Positions 7,436 through 18,799 of a DNA stretch of 64,000 nt are shown here, one piece after another. How positions within the stretch are numbered: the first letter of the stretch is position 1; every line of letters begins with the position of its first letter. A model generated the notes under the pieces. That model had not been told where the DNA came from, did not search any database, and saw only the letters and a program-made list of their open reading frames with translations. The stretch lies in NCBI GenBank assembly GCA_039908345.1, contig JAMOBD010000001.1:1-64000 (forward strand), written 5' to 3'. Both the position numbers and the translations under genes were made by a program. Origin of the DNA: Magnetospirillum sp. WYHS-4 (lineage in GTDB: Bacteria > Pseudomonadota > Alphaproteobacteria > Rhodospirillales > GLO-3).

Positions 7436-8791
7436 CTAGCGTGCCCGGCCCAACGGCAGGGCGGCGGCCGCCGCTTGGGGCGGCTGGGTATGGTGGACGT
7501 GTGGCGGCACTTTCCAGGCAAGGGTATCGAACCCCTGGCAGGCGCCGCAGAAGGGCGACCATTCCGCCACCGTGGCGCCGCAGTCGGCGCAAACCCAGGC
7601 CGGATCGGGATCGGCCAGGGAGGCTTGGACCAGCCATTCCCGCGCCCGGGCCGGCGTGCCCTGCTCGGGCTCGGTTTCCTCGACCTCGGCCAGCAGGCGG
7701 AAAACCTGGACCGTGGGTTTCATTTCGAGAGCGGCCCCCAGATGCTTGCGGGCCTCCCCCCACAGGCGGGCGGCCAGATTGGCCCGGGCGGCGACCAGCC
7801 GGCCATCGCGCGAGCCGGGATTGATCTTCGCCAGCCGATCGGCCGCCTGGGCCCGCTCCAGGGGCGTCGCCGCCTGGCGGGCCAGGCAATAGGCCTCGAA
7901 CAGATCGGTATGGGGCTGGCGTCCCCAGGCGGCTTCGGCCTCGCCGACCGCCTTGCGCATCTTGCCGACGGCCACCAACGCCCGCACCAAGCGTACCGAT
8001 GCCGGAACAAAATCGGGGCGCAGGTCCACCGCCTGGCGCAGGTGGCGGAGCGCCAGGGAAAGGTCGCCGCGTCCCTCGGCGGCCGTCGCCAATTCCAGTT
8101 CGACCACCGCATGACCGCGCTTGGCCCTGTCGCCGGGAAGAGACCCATGGCGTGAGGCCTCGATCAGCAAGGCCCGCGCCCCGTCCCAATGGCCGCTCCG
8201 GGCCTCCAGTGCCAGCAGGTGGCTTGCCGCCCATTCGCTGCGCGGATTGAGCCGGAAAGCCCGCGCGACCATCCGCCGGGCCTCCTCGGGCTGGCCGTGT
8301 TTGAGCGCCTGCTGGGCGAGCCCGCGCAGGCCGAAGAATTCCGTTTCGGCATCATCGAGCATCTGCCGGAAGAAATGGGCCGCCCGCAGGTCGTCTCCGG
8401 AAAGCTGGGCCGCCTGAGCGAAGAGCAGCAGGGTAAGCGGTGGGTCCTGGAGGTGCTTTTCCACCCGCCAAGCCTGGTCCCGGACCCCTTGGGCATCGCC
8501 CGCCGCCACCGCCACCAACCCGCGGGTAAGGGCAAGGTATCCCTTGCGGCAACTGCCCTCGGCCAGCCGCCGACGGAAGCGTCCCGGCAATTCGAGAAGA
8601 TAGATAACCAAGCGGAACGACAGGGCGGAGACGATGGCCAACAGGGCGGCGAGACCGGCCACCAGGGCAAAGCTCGTCTCGATGTGATGGCCCTGCCAGT
8701 CGACGACCACCGACCCGGGACGGTCGGCCATCCAGGCGGCGGCGAAGGCCAGAAGGCAGAGGAAGGCCAGAAGGAATAGATTGCGCCACAC
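7436..8791 (-). CDS. hemY: HemY family TPR membrane protein
   Basis: HemY of proteobacteria is an inner-membrane protein with TPR repeats, encoded with heme genes; its biochemical role in tetrapyrrole synthesis is still unclear. The 451-residue product has two N-terminal membrane helices (about residues 5-20 and 42-65), the conserved HemY_N sequence between them (PGSVVVDWQGHHIETS), and helical repeats over about residues 85-350. The C-terminus carries a zinc-ribbon-like pair CADCG and CGAC at about residues 400-420. The gene is last in the hemD-Mic60-hemY direction, 6 nt after the Mic60-like gene. Confidence 0.85.
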   Translation of the reverse strand: MWRNLFLLAFLCLLAFAAAWMADRPGSVVVDWQGHHIETSFALVAGLAALLAIVSALSFRLVIYLLELPGRFRRRLAEGSCRKGYLALTRGLVAVAAGDAQGVRDQAWRVEKHLQDPPLTLLLFAQAAQLSGDDLRAAHFFRQMLDDAETEFFGLRGLAQQALKHGQPEEARRMVARAFRLNPRSEWAASHLLALEARSGHWDGARALLIEASRHGSLPGDRAKRGHAVVELELATAAEGRGDLSLALRHLRQAVDLRPDFVPASVRLVRALVAVGKMRKAVGEAEAAWGRQPHTDLFEAYCLARQAATPLERAQAADRLAKINPGSRDGRLVAARANLAARLWGEARKHLGAALEMKPTVQVFRLLAEVEETEPEQGTPARAREWLVQASLADPDPAWVCADCGATVAEWSPFCGACQGFDTLAWKVPPHVHHTQPPQAAAAALPLGRAR

Positions 8792-8797
8792 GAACCG

Positions 8798-9949
8798 CTA
8801 CTCCCGCTGCTGGCCCGCCAGGGCGATGGCATGGTTGTGGAGCGCCGCCAGGGCCTCGTCGGCCGTGAAGCGGGCCCGGGCTTCGGCCAACCAAGGAGCG
8901 GCTGCTTCCGCCGGACGGTCGGCAAGTTCCTGGATGGCACGGATCGCCCCCGCCAGATCCTCGCGGGCCAGGGCCTCGCGGGCGGCTCCGAGCTGGGGGG
9001 CGTCCCCGGTCCGGCGCACGGTCACCAGGGACGACAGGCTGGTCATGGTCTTGTCGACCCAGGATTCGGTGCCGGGGACGGAAACGGCGGGGCGCGTCAT
9101 CACGGCTGCCATATCCTCGAATCGCCGACGCAACGTTTCCAGGGTGGGAACGCCCGTGGCTGCCGGCGGCTCGAGCACGGCCACGGCCTCGGCGATCACC
9201 GGGGCCGGCGGCGCCACCACCTTCAGGGCTTCCAGGTGTTCCAGATAGGGATGTCCGGCGCGCAACGCCTCGCGCAATTGGCCGACCGCCAGGACGAGGG
9301 CCCGCGCGCTGCCGGGAGGCGGAGGCGGGAGAGGCGCCTTGGCCTGTTCGAGGGAAGCCAGGCGCTGGGAAAGCTGTGCCACCGCCTGGACCAGTTCGGC
9401 CCGGGCCTGTTCCGCCTGGACGCCCGTGCCTTCGGCATGAACGCCCGCCGCGCTTTCTTCGAGCCGCGCCAGGCGGTCCTTGATGGCCGGAAGATCCTCG
9501 CCGCCGAGGACGGCGGGTTCGGCAGGAGAACCGGGCTGAAGCGCCTGGGCGTCGGCCATCCGCCGCACCGCGGAGACGGCGGCCTCCAGAGCCTCCATGC
9601 GCGCCACCACGGTACCGATGTCCTTGCTGAAGCGCGCCCGTTCGGCTTCCAGATCCTGAACCGCATCGGTTTTGAGACGGCTGCGGGTCATCTCCTCCAG
9701 AACCGTCACTCGATCCGCCAGCCCGGCCACCCGCGGATCGCGGACGCCATCCAGTTCGATGCCCATCTTCTCCAGGCGCGATTCCAGCTTCGGCCACCAG
9801 ACGGGAAACGTGGCGTGGGCGACCGCCCCCAGGGTGGCAATCACGGCGATGGCGGCCACGAGACGGCCCAGACCGCTGCGGCGGCGGCCACGCGGTGGCG
9901 CCGGCCGTTGGGTGGGGCCGGTCGGCACGCTGTTCGAAGCCTCGGTCAT
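8798..9949 (-). CDS. Mitofilin/Mic60-like inner-membrane protein
   Basis: The 383-residue product has a short cytoplasmic basic N-terminus, one membrane helix at about residues 30-47, long coiled-coil stretches (about residues 55-200) and a C-terminal domain ending in the helical mitofilin signature region. Alphaproteobacterial Mic60 homologues lie between hemD and hemY and shape the inner membrane, as the mitochondrial protein does at cristae. The position between hemD (74 nt upstream) and hemY (6 nt downstream) fits exactly. Assignment rests on architecture plus synteny, because the sequence is poorly conserved. Confidence 0.75.
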   Translation of the reverse strand: MTEASNSVPTGPTQRPAPPRGRRRSGLGRLVAAIAVIATLGAVAHATFPVWWPKLESRLEKMGIELDGVRDPRVAGLADRVTVLEEMTRSRLKTDAVQDLEAERARFSKDIGTVVARMEALEAAVSAVRRMADAQALQPGSPAEPAVLGGEDLPAIKDRLARLEESAAGVHAEGTGVQAEQARAELVQAVAQLSQRLASLEQAKAPLPPPPPGSARALVLAVGQLREALRAGHPYLEHLEALKVVAPPAPVIAEAVAVLEPPAATGVPTLETLRRRFEDMAAVMTRPAVSVPGTESWVDKTMTSLSSLVTVRRTGDAPQLGAAREALAREDLAGAIRAIQELADRPAEAAAPWLAEARARFTADEALAALHNHAIALAGQQRE

Positions 9950-10023
9950 GTCCCCTGCCTCTTCCTTTCCCGGAGCGCGGTCACAGTATCAAAGTGCCCC
10001 CGGCGGCGGGAGAGAAAAATCCG

Positions 10024-10728
10024 TCACGGCTCCAGAAGATCCAGCAGGGAGTCCTGGGTCGGTTCCGGGGCCACGCGAACCGCCTTCCATTGCAGATGCG
10101 AAACTTTTTCCGCCACGGCAGGACTTAGGCAGAAAGCGGTCAACCGGTCGGCCGCCGCTTCCAGATCCAGGTCGCGCAGCAGGTGGGCGAAGGTGGCGCC
10201 CGTGCGGGGCGAATAGAGCAACACGCCGTCCAGGCCATCCTCGCGCAACAGCCGCTCGGTGTCGGCACTCAGGGAATCCGCTTTGGTCTGCTCATAGAGG
10301 ACTTCGCGGCGATACCGGAACCCGGAAGCGCCGAGCATGCCTCCCAGGTCACCCGCCACCTTGCTTCCCGCCCCATGAAGCAGGTCGCCCGCCCGCGGGT
10401 CGAGACGGCGTTCGACGAGCCGGGCCAGCGTCTGGACATCGCCCGCCGCGCTTTCCACCCGGACGAAGCCGGCGGCGCGGGCGGCGCGGGCCGAGGCATC
10501 GCCCACCGCGAACACCGGCAGATCGCGCCGGTCCTCGTGGGCGACGAAGGCCCGGACTCCGTTCGCACTGGTCACGAGAAGCGCCTGAACGCCCTCGAGA
10601 ACAAGTTTCGGACCAGAAACGATATGGATGGCGACCAGAGGCTCCACGTAGGGCTGGTGGCCCCGCGAGGCCAGCAGCGCGGCCGTGGCCTGGGCGTCTT
10701 CCTCGGGGCGGGTGACCAGGAGCCGCAT
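10024..10728 (-). CDS. hemD: Uroporphyrinogen-III synthase
   Basis: HemD closes and inverts ring D of hydroxymethylbilane to give uroporphyrinogen III. The family is divergent; the 234-residue length, the start MRLLVTRPEEDAQATAALL, the central LLVTSANGVRAF and the late LYSPRTGATF are its usual landmarks. It lies 3 nt downstream of hemC, so the two consecutive steps of heme synthesis are coupled, and the Mic60-like gene follows. All genes from hemC to hemY run on the minus strand with short gaps, which suggests one operon. Confidence 0.9.
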   Translation of the reverse strand: MRLLVTRPEEDAQATAALLASRGHQPYVEPLVAIHIVSGPKLVLEGVQALLVTSANGVRAFVAHEDRRDLPVFAVGDASARAARAAGFVRVESAAGDVQTLARLVERRLDPRAGDLLHGAGSKVAGDLGGMLGASGFRYRREVLYEQTKADSLSADTERLLREDGLDGVLLYSPRTGATFAHLLRDLDLEAAADRLTAFCLSPAVAEKVSHLQWKAVRVAPEPTQDSLLDLLEP

Positions 10729-10731
10729 GGC

Positions 10732-12762
<2,031 letters not shown>

Positions 12763-12766
<4 letters not shown>

Positions 12767-14049
12767 CGGCCAAGCCTCTGTTCCTGTTCAACTACCGGCG
12801 CAACCGCGCCTACGCCTGCCACGTGCTGCTGGGAGCCCTGGAAAAGGCCGACCTGGACCGGGAGGTGGATATCCGCTTCGCCCGCGGTCCCGAAGCCCTC
12901 GTGGAACTCATCGCCGCCGGGGAGCGGGACGGCCGGCCGGTCCTGGTGGCCTGGAGCTTCTTTTCGCCGAACTTCGCCGAGGCGGTGGCCGAACTAGCCG
13001 TCGCCAAGGCCGGGCACGGCCCCGGCGTCCTGCACCTGGCGGGGGGAGTCCATGCGGCGGCGCTTCCGGCCGAGACCCTGCGGGCCGGATTCGATCTCGT
13101 GGCTACCGGCGAGGGCGAAGCGACCATCGTCGATCTGGTGCGTACCTGGAAGGACGGGGGCGATCCCGGCGCGGTCAAGGGCATCGGACGTCTGGAAGGC
13201 GATCGCTATGTCACGGCCGGTCCGGCCGGGCGGGTCGATCTGGACGACTGGCCGCCGTTCGCCGCCCGCGATGGCTGGTTCAACCCCATAGAGATCACCC
13301 GGGGCTGCATCTACGCCTGCCGGTTCTGCCGGGCCGCCTTCCATTCCAAGGCCCGCTTCCGGCACCGGTCGGTGGCGGCGGTGCGCGACGCGCTCAAGGT
13401 CATGCGCAAGCGCAACATGCGCGACGTGCGCTTCATCACCCCCTCGGCCCTGTCCTACGGCGCCGACGGCGAGGAACCCCGGTTGGACCTGGTGGAAGAG
13501 TTCCTGATCGCGGTGCAGGAGGAACTGGGGCCGCGGGGACGCATCTTTTTCGGCAGCTTCCCGGCCGAGGCGCGGCCGGAACACCTGACCCCGGAATCGG
13601 TGGGACTGCTGAAGCGCCTGGTGCACAACGACAACATCGTCATCGGCGCCCAGTCGGGCTCGCCCCGGATGCTGGAGGCCTGCCATCGGGGACATAGCGT
13701 GGATGATGTCTTTCGCGGCACCCGTGCCGCCCTGGCCGCCGGTTTCAAGACCTACGTGGACTTCATCTTCGGCCTGCCCGGCGAGACCGCGGAGGACGCC
13801 CGCGAATCGCTCCGGGTCGCCGAGGAACTGGCGGCGATGGGCGCCCGGGTCCATGCCCATACCTTCCTGCCCCTGCCAGGCACCCCCTTCGCCGGGACTC
13901 CCGCCGGCACGATGAACGACGAGATCCGGCTGGGATTGCACCGCCTGGCCTCGCGCGGGGGTCTGTTCGGCCAGTGGCAGACCCAGAGCGGCATGTCCCC
14001 CGGTCTTGCGATCCTGACCAAGACGAGACGCTCCCCACCGGCGTCCTGA
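12763..14049 (+). CDS. Radical SAM protein with N-terminal B12-binding-like domain
   Basis: The 428-residue product has an N-terminal alpha/beta domain (about residues 1-150) of the type that precedes radical SAM in B12-binding families, with [13 protein letters not shown] and [12 protein letters not shown] as its loop motifs. The radical SAM core starts at [16 protein letters not shown] (CxxxCxxC, 4Fe-4S) at about residue 180, followed by [10 protein letters not shown] and [12 protein letters not shown]. It resembles the MJ_1487-type family of unknown reaction (family number uncertain). Whether it binds cobalamin is open, since the DxHxxG motif is not evident. Start codon overlap with tsaD suggests co-translation. 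Confidence 0.8.
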
Positions 14050-14300
14050 GGCGGTACCCGGAAGAGGCGAAATAGTCGGCAATAAGTATCTTTCGTATGA
14101 TGTCAGGCCTCCAAAGGTAACATGGCATTGGGATTTATTGACTTTATAATGGATGCTTTCCGCACCTGCGTTACCTTCGCGAGCCGAGATTCCTTTTGGA
14201 ATCGGGGGCTGTCCTGCGCTACACTCCAGACGAGTTCGGGCGACTCGGGTAGGGACGAAGGCGCGCGAAGGGAATAGGGCGCTCCGGCAGGGAGGGAGCC

Positions 14301-15023
14301 GTGCTGATCGAAAGCTTCATCGAGGAGACCAATCGCTCGGGGACACCCGAAGAGGTATTTTCCTTGTACGAGCGGGCCCTGGGCGACCTGGGCTTCGATC
14401 GCGTCATGTACAGCGCCCTGGCCGACCATCCGGCTTACGACAGCGTCGGCTCGCCCGCGGTGATGCGCAACTATCCCGACGACTGGGTCAAGTACTACGT
14501 CGCCAAGAACTACATCGAACTGGATCCCGTGCGGACCTATTGCCTGGGCACCAACCGGCCCTTCACTTGGCAGGACATGATGGGGCGGACCAAGCTGTCC
14601 CGCGGCCAGCGGGCGGTGATGGATGAAGGCCTGGAAGCGGGCCTGCGCGACGGATTGGCGGTGCCGCTGCACGGCCCCTACGGCGAGGTCATGGGGGTCG
14701 GGATGGCCAGCAGTTTCGGGGGGACCGAACCCGAACGGCGCCTGGGCTTCATCCATGCCCTGACCGTGCAGTTCCATTCTGCATATACGGCGCTCGCGTT
14801 GCCGATGCTGTCCGACGCGCCGACAGTGCGCCTGACCGCCCGCGAGATCGAGATTCTCAAATGGGCGGCGGCGGGCAAGAGCAACGGGGTTATCGCCGAC
14901 ATTCTCGGCATTTCGGAGCACGGCGTCGATTTCCACATGCGCAACATCCTCGCCAAGCTGAAGGCGGATTCGCGCCTGACCGCCGTGGTCAAGGGCTATC
15001 GCCTGAGACTTATTTCCATTTAA
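14301..15023 (+). CDS. luxR: LuxR family autoinducer-binding transcriptional regulator
   Basis: LuxR-type regulators bind acyl-homoserine lactone and then act on lux-box DNA. The 240-residue product has the full set of ligand-pocket residues: Trp62, Tyr66, Asp75-Pro76, Trp90 and Gly118. The C-terminal helix-turn-helix (about residues 174-216) has LTAREIEILKWAAAGKSNGVIA. The start is the GTG at 14301, 8 nt after GGGAGGGAG. The 250-nt upstream region is A/T-richer, with a hairpin at 14188-14203 and an AAGGTAAC/GTTACCTT inverted repeat (14114-14121, 14170-14177) that could be operator sites. luxI follows 103 nt downstream. Confidence 0.92.
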   Translation: MLIESFIEETNRSGTPEEVFSLYERALGDLGFDRVMYSALADHPAYDSVGSPAVMRNYPDDWVKYYVAKNYIELDPVRTYCLGTNRPFTWQDMMGRTKLSRGQRAVMDEGLEAGLRDGLAVPLHGPYGEVMGVGMASSFGGTEPERRLGFIHALTVQFHSAYTALALPMLSDAPTVRLTAREIEILKWAAAGKSNGVIADILGISEHGVDFHMRNILAKLKADSRLTAVVKGYRLRLISI

Positions 15024-15044
15024 TCACAATAACTTAAGCGGACC

Positions 15045-15062
15045 CTACGAGGGTTCGTAGGC
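15045..15062 (+). promoter_or_regulatory. lux-box-like palindrome upstream of luxI
   Basis: CCTACGAGGGTTCGTAGG is an 18-bp imperfect palindrome with 7-bp perfect arms (CCTACGA/TCGTAGG), the size and symmetry of LuxR-type binding sites. It sits 64 nt before the luxI ATG and 21 nt after the luxR stop, the expected place for autoinduction. Confidence 0.65.
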
Positions 15063-15126
15063 TGTTTCCGAGCCGGATCGGTGGTTTGTTGTTTCCAACG
15101 AACCACCCGGCAGAGGAGCAGCCCCA

Positions 15127-15768
15127 ATGATCGATTGCGTCACCCTCGAAACTTCCCACCTGTTCGGCAGCGCGCTGGCGTCCCAGCACCGGCTGCGGCA
15201 CCGGGTCTTCGTCGAGCGCCAGCAGTGGAACATCCCCTCCTACCGGGGCATGGAGTACGACCAGTACGACACCCCGGCCGCCCATTATCTGGTCTGGCGC
15301 GACGAGACCGGCGAAGCGCGCGGGGTATCCCGCCTGAGCCCGACCGACCGCCCCTACATGCTGGCCGACCAGTGGCCCGACATGGTGTCCAAGGCGGATC
15401 TGCCGGCGTCGCCCGATGTCTGGGAAGGCACCCGCTTCGGCATCGACCGCGACCTCGATCCGGCGCTCCGCAAGCGTATTCTGGGCGAATTGGTGACCGC
15501 CTACCTGGAATTCTGCCTGCGCCATGGCGTGCGGCAGATCGTCGGGGTCATGCCGACCCTGATCTGGCGCGCCGTCTTCGTCAATTCGGGCTGGCCCGTC
15601 GAATTCATGGGCGATGTCCGGCGCCTGGGCCCCGACAAGGTGGCCGCCGGGGCCATGGACGTCTCGCCCGGGGTCTTGGCCCGTGTCCGCGCCAAGACCG
15701 GAGTCCACGAACCGGTCCTGCGCACCGCCGACGACCTGCTGATGCAGCAGCGGGCCCTGGTGGCGTGA
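15127..15768 (+). CDS. luxI: Acyl-homoserine-lactone synthase (LuxI family)
   Basis: LuxI enzymes make acyl-homoserine lactones from S-adenosylmethionine and an acyl-ACP or acyl-CoA. The 213-residue product keeps the family's catalytic set: Arg24, Phe28 and Trp34 in RHRVFVERQQWN, Glu43, Asp45 and Asp48 in GMEYDQYD, and Arg69 in GVSRLSPTDRPYML, plus WEGTRFGID near residue 100. With the upstream luxR gene it forms a complete quorum-sensing unit. The ATG follows GAGGAG. The stop overlaps the next small gene's ATG (tgATG), so this gene and its neighbour are coupled. The acyl chain cannot be predicted. Confidence 0.93.
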   Translation: MIDCVTLETSHLFGSALASQHRLRHRVFVERQQWNIPSYRGMEYDQYDTPAAHYLVWRDETGEARGVSRLSPTDRPYMLADQWPDMVSKADLPASPDVWEGTRFGIDRDLDPALRKRILGELVTAYLEFCLRHGVRQIVGVMPTLIWRAVFVNSGWPVEFMGDVRRLGPDKVAAGAMDVSPGVLARVRAKTGVHEPVLRTADDLLMQQRALVA

Positions 15769-15998
15769 TGAGCCGCGAATCGCCCCTGCAAACCGCCGAG
15801 GCTCTGCTTCCCGGGCTCCAGTATCTGGCCCGGGAGGCCCTCGACGCCGGCCTGATGGACATCGCCGGGATCATCGGCAAGGCCGCCAACGACGTGATCT
15901 TCTGGATGCACGCCAACGAATCCGACCCTCTCGATCAAGACCTTACCAACACCACCGTGGGAGAAGACAATGGCCGGCAACATAATCTCGCTTCTTGA
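15768..15998 (+). CDS. Small protein coupled to luxI, function unknown
   Basis: A 76-residue acidic protein starting MSRESPLQTAEALLPGLQYL, predicted mostly helical (EALDAGLMDIAGIIGKAANDVIFWM). Its ATG overlaps the luxI stop by one base and its own end overlaps the next gene by 29 nt, which supports real translation. I do not recognise the family. The middle resembles an amphipathic helix pair rather than a membrane protein. Being in the luxI operon, it should rise with autoinducer level; a role in quorum response is an inference only. Confidence 0.55.
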   Translation: MSRESPLQTAEALLPGLQYLAREALDAGLMDIAGIIGKAANDVIFWMHANESDPLDQDLTNTTVGEDNGRQHNLAS

Positions 15999-16338
15999 AC
16001 GTCGTCTGGCCCGCAAGGCCGCCATCGCAACCAAGGAGCCGAGCCGGGAGGCCGTGTCCCTGGCATTGCGCTACCTGATGGAGGATGCCATGGCGGTGGG
16101 CGAGGACGGCTTGGTCCGCATGCTCGACCTGGCCGCCGTCGAGGCCCCCGAGCCCTTCTTCGGCGAGGGCTATTTGCCACCCGCCGAGGACGGGATCGAC
16201 GAGATCCAGACCTTGGACGGCTTGGCCGACTGTCTGTCCCAACTGGAGACCGAGGCCAAGCAGGCCGGAGATCCGATCATGCCCTTCCTGATCCGCATCG
16301 CCGGCCAGAAGGTCCGGCGGCGAAGCGCCGCCGAGTAG
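15970..16338 (+). CDS. Small protein in the luxI operon, function unknown
   Basis: A 122-residue, mainly helical acidic protein starting MAGNIISLLERRLARKAA, with no signal peptide, membrane segment or known motif. The ATG follows GGGAGAA and lies within the end of the previous gene. The region ALRYLMEDAMAVGEDGLVRMLDLAA and the end IRIAGQKVRRRSAAE resemble small cytoplasmic regulators or structural proteins, but I recognise no family. A strong hairpin terminator follows, so it is the last gene of the luxI transcript. Confidence 0.6.
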   Translation: MAGNIISLLERRLARKAAIATKEPSREAVSLALRYLMEDAMAVGEDGLVRMLDLAAVEAPEPFFGEGYLPPAEDGIDEIQTLDGLADCLSQLETEAKQAGDPIMPFLIRIAGQKVRRRSAAE

Positions 16339-16358
16339 CGGGGACCGCGCCAACGGAA

Positions 16359-16384
16359 ACGGCGGGGCCGCGAGGCCCCGCCGT
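16359..16384. terminator. Bidirectional hairpin terminator between luxI operon and acs
   Basis: A perfect 11-bp inverted repeat, ACGGCGGGGCC/GGCCCCGCCGT, with a GCGA loop lies between two convergent units. A T-containing tract (cgtttcgtctt) follows on the plus side, and a short A-run (ggaaac) precedes it, weaker for the minus side. Confidence 0.8.
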
Positions 16385-16409
16385 CGTTTCGTCTTCGCTT
16401 CGCCGAATC

Positions 16410-18344
16410 CTATCGGTTTTGCCGGTTCTCGACCAAGCTGTCGACCACGGTGGGATCGGCCAGGGTCGAGGTGTCGCCCAGGTTGGAAAAGTCGTTCTCG
16501 GCGATCTTGCGCAAAATCCGACGCATGATCTTGCCCGAACGGGTCTTCGGCAGGCCGGGCGCCCACTGCAGCCAGTCGGGACTGGCGATGGGGCCGATTT
16601 CCTTGCGTACCCAGCCCACCAGTTCCTTCTTCAATTCGTCGGTCGGCTGTTCGCCCACCTTCAAGGTGACGTAGGCATAGATGCCCTGGCCCTTGATGTC
16701 GTGCGGCGCGCCCACCACGGCGGCTTCCGCCACCTTGGGATGGGCGACCAGGGCGCTTTCCACTTCCGCCGTGCCCATGCGGTGGCCCGACACGTTGATG
16801 ACGTCGTCGACACGGCCGGTGATCCAGTAGTAGCCATCCGCGTCGCGCCGGCAGCCGTCGCCGGTGAAGTACTTGCCGGCATAGGTGGAGAAATAGGTCT
16901 GCACGAAGCGGTCATGGTCGCGGAACACGGTGCGCATCTGGCCGGGCCAGGAATCGGCGATGCAGAGGTTGCCCTCGCAGGCCCCGTCCAGGACCTTGCC
17001 GTCGGCGTCGACGATTTCCGGCCTGACCCCGAAGAAGGGCCGGGTGGCCGAACCGGGCTTCAACGCCGTGGCGCCGGGCAGCGGGGTGATGAGGATGCCG
17101 CCGGTTTCCGTCTGCCACCAGGTATCCACGATGGGGCAGCGGCTGTCGCCGACGTTCTTGAAGTACCACATCCAGGCTTCCGGATTGATGGGCTCGCCCA
17201 CCGACCCCAGCAGGCGCAGGGAAGCGCGGCTGGTCTTCTTGACCGGCGCCTCGCCTTCGCGCATCAGGGCACGGATGGCGGTGGGGGCGGTGTAGAAGAT
17301 GTTGACCTTGTGCTTGTCGATCACCTGCCAGAAGCGTGAGGCGTCGGGGTAGTTGGGGATGCCCTCGAACATCAGGGTGATGGCGCCGTTGGCCAGCGGG
17401 CCGTAGACGATGTAGCTGTGCCCGGTGACCCAGCCCACGTCCGCCGTGCACCAGTAGATGTCGCCGTCCTTGTAGTCGAAGACGTACTGGTGGGTCATGG
17501 CGGCATAGACCAGATACCCGCCGGTGGTGTGCATCACGCCCTTGGGCTTGCCGGTGGAGCCGGAGGTGTAGAGGATGAACAGGGGGTCCTCGGCGTTCAT
17601 CTCCTCGGGCTCGCAGGCGGCGGGTTGCTTGGCGACGATGTCCTCGTACCAGACGTCGCGGCCTTCCACCCAGTTGATGGCGCCGCCCGTATGCTTGACC
17701 ACCACCACGGTCTTCACGGTCGGGCACTTGGCGACGGCGGCGTCGGCATTGGCCTTCAAGGGCACCTTCTTGCCGCCGCGCAGGCCCTCGTCCGACGTGA
17801 TGACGCAATTGGAATCGCAATCCTGGATGCGCCCGGCCAAGCTGTCGGGCGAGAAGCCGCCGAAGACGATGGAATGGACCGCGCCGATGCGGGCGCAGGC
17901 CAGCATGGCCACCGCCGCCTGGGGAATCATGGGCAGGTAGATGGTGACCCGGTCGCCCTTCTTGATGCCCTGGGCCTTCAGCGCGTTGGCGAGACGGCAA
18001 ACGTCCGCGTGCAGTTCGCGGTAGCTGATATGCTTGGAAACGTTCGGATCGTCGCCTTCCCAAACGATGGCCGTCTGGTCGCCGCGCGTCGCCAGATGAC
18101 GGTCCAGGCAGTTGGACGAAACGTTCAGGGTGCCGTCATGATACCACTTGATGTGGACCGGCGCGGTGTAGCTGACGTCCTTGACCTGGGTATAGGGCTT
18201 GATCCAGTCGATGCGCTTGCCCTGCTCGGCCCAGAAGGCTTCCGGGTTCTCGACGGATTTCTTGTAGAGTTCCTGGTACTTGGCGTTGTCGATCCAAGCG
18301 GACTTGGCGAGGGCATCGGGAACCGGAAACAGCTCGTTGGACAT
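16410..18344 (-). CDS. acs: Acetyl-CoA synthetase
   Basis: Acs activates acetate to acetyl-CoA through acetyl-AMP. The 644-residue product has the family length, the P-loop [18 protein letters not shown], the acetate-pocket region [17 protein letters not shown], the hinge [20 protein letters not shown] and the C-terminal [11 protein letters not shown] whose Lys is the acetylation switch in this family. An open frame runs 11 codons further upstream; the start at 18344 follows GGGGGAG and gives the usual N-terminus. It stands alone on the minus strand, separated from the Rieske gene by 116 nt. Confidence 0.95.
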   Translation of the reverse strand: MSNELFPVPDALAKSAWIDNAKYQELYKKSVENPEAFWAEQGKRIDWIKPYTQVKDVSYTAPVHIKWYHDGTLNVSSNCLDRHLATRGDQTAIVWEGDDPNVSKHISYRELHADVCRLANALKAQGIKKGDRVTIYLPMIPQAAVAMLACARIGAVHSIVFGGFSPDSLAGRIQDCDSNCVITSDEGLRGGKKVPLKANADAAVAKCPTVKTVVVVKHTGGAINWVEGRDVWYEDIVAKQPAACEPEEMNAEDPLFILYTSGSTGKPKGVMHTTGGYLVYAAMTHQYVFDYKDGDIYWCTADVGWVTGHSYIVYGPLANGAITLMFEGIPNYPDASRFWQVIDKHKVNIFYTAPTAIRALMREGEAPVKKTSRASLRLLGSVGEPINPEAWMWYFKNVGDSRCPIVDTWWQTETGGILITPLPGATALKPGSATRPFFGVRPEIVDADGKVLDGACEGNLCIADSWPGQMRTVFRDHDRFVQTYFSTYAGKYFTGDGCRRDADGYYWITGRVDDVINVSGHRMGTAEVESALVAHPKVAEAAVVGAPHDIKGQGIYAYVTLKVGEQPTDELKKELVGWVRKEIGPIASPDWLQWAPGLPKTRSGKIMRRILRKIAENDFSNLGDTSTLADPTVVDSLVENRQNR

Positions 18345-18460
18345 GGTGGGTTGCTCCCCCTGTTGGTGAAGGGGCATCCGGAGACCGGGCCCCCTGTGCG
18401 ACGCGAATGGCGTGCCGGATTATCTTCAGAATCCAGCGGCGAAACAAGTGTGGAAGCGAA

Positions 18461-18799
18461 CTATTCCCCACCGGCCACGATGTAGCCGTCGCGCAGCGAG
18501 ATGGGGATCGCCTTCAGGTCCTTGCCCTTGCAGGGCCCGGCGATGCAGTGGCCGTCCTCGATACGGAACAGGGCGCCGTGGTTGCCGCACAGGATGTGGG
18601 ACCGGTCCAGGGCAAGGAACTGGCCCTTGGTCAGGTCCAGCGGAGCGCCGACGTGGGGGCAGGAATTGACATAGGCCGCCACCCGGCCCCGGTGGCGGAT
18701 CACCATGGCCTGCACGGCCTTGCCCCCCAGGGTCAGATCGACCCGGACCGAGCCGGGATCGGGAATGTCGTCCAGGCGGCAGAGCACCTGGCCCGTCAT
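18461..18799 (-). CDS. Rieske [2Fe-2S] domain protein
   Basis: A 112-residue stand-alone Rieske ferredoxin-like protein. The cluster motifs are CPHVGAPLD (CxH) and CGNHGALF (CxxH), ending with the GPCKGKDLKAIPI strand typical of this fold. Such proteins serve as electron carriers or sensors; the partner is unknown. It overlaps the EVE-domain gene by 4 nt, so the two are coupled. A second Rieske protein, NirD, is encoded 1.1 kb upstream on the same strand, but the two are not close paralogues. Confidence 0.85.
   Translation of the reverse strand: MTGQVLCRLDDIPDPGSVRVDLTLGGKAVQAMVIRHRGRVAAYVNSCPHVGAPLDLTKGQFLALDRSHILCGNHGALFRIEDGHCIAGPCKGKDLKAIPISLRDGYIVAGGE

Noticed and set aside
14128-14150. 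TATAAT as a luxR promoter
   Set aside because: The nearest -35-like hexamers (TTGGGA, TTGACT) are at the wrong spacing, so I did not annotate a promoter.
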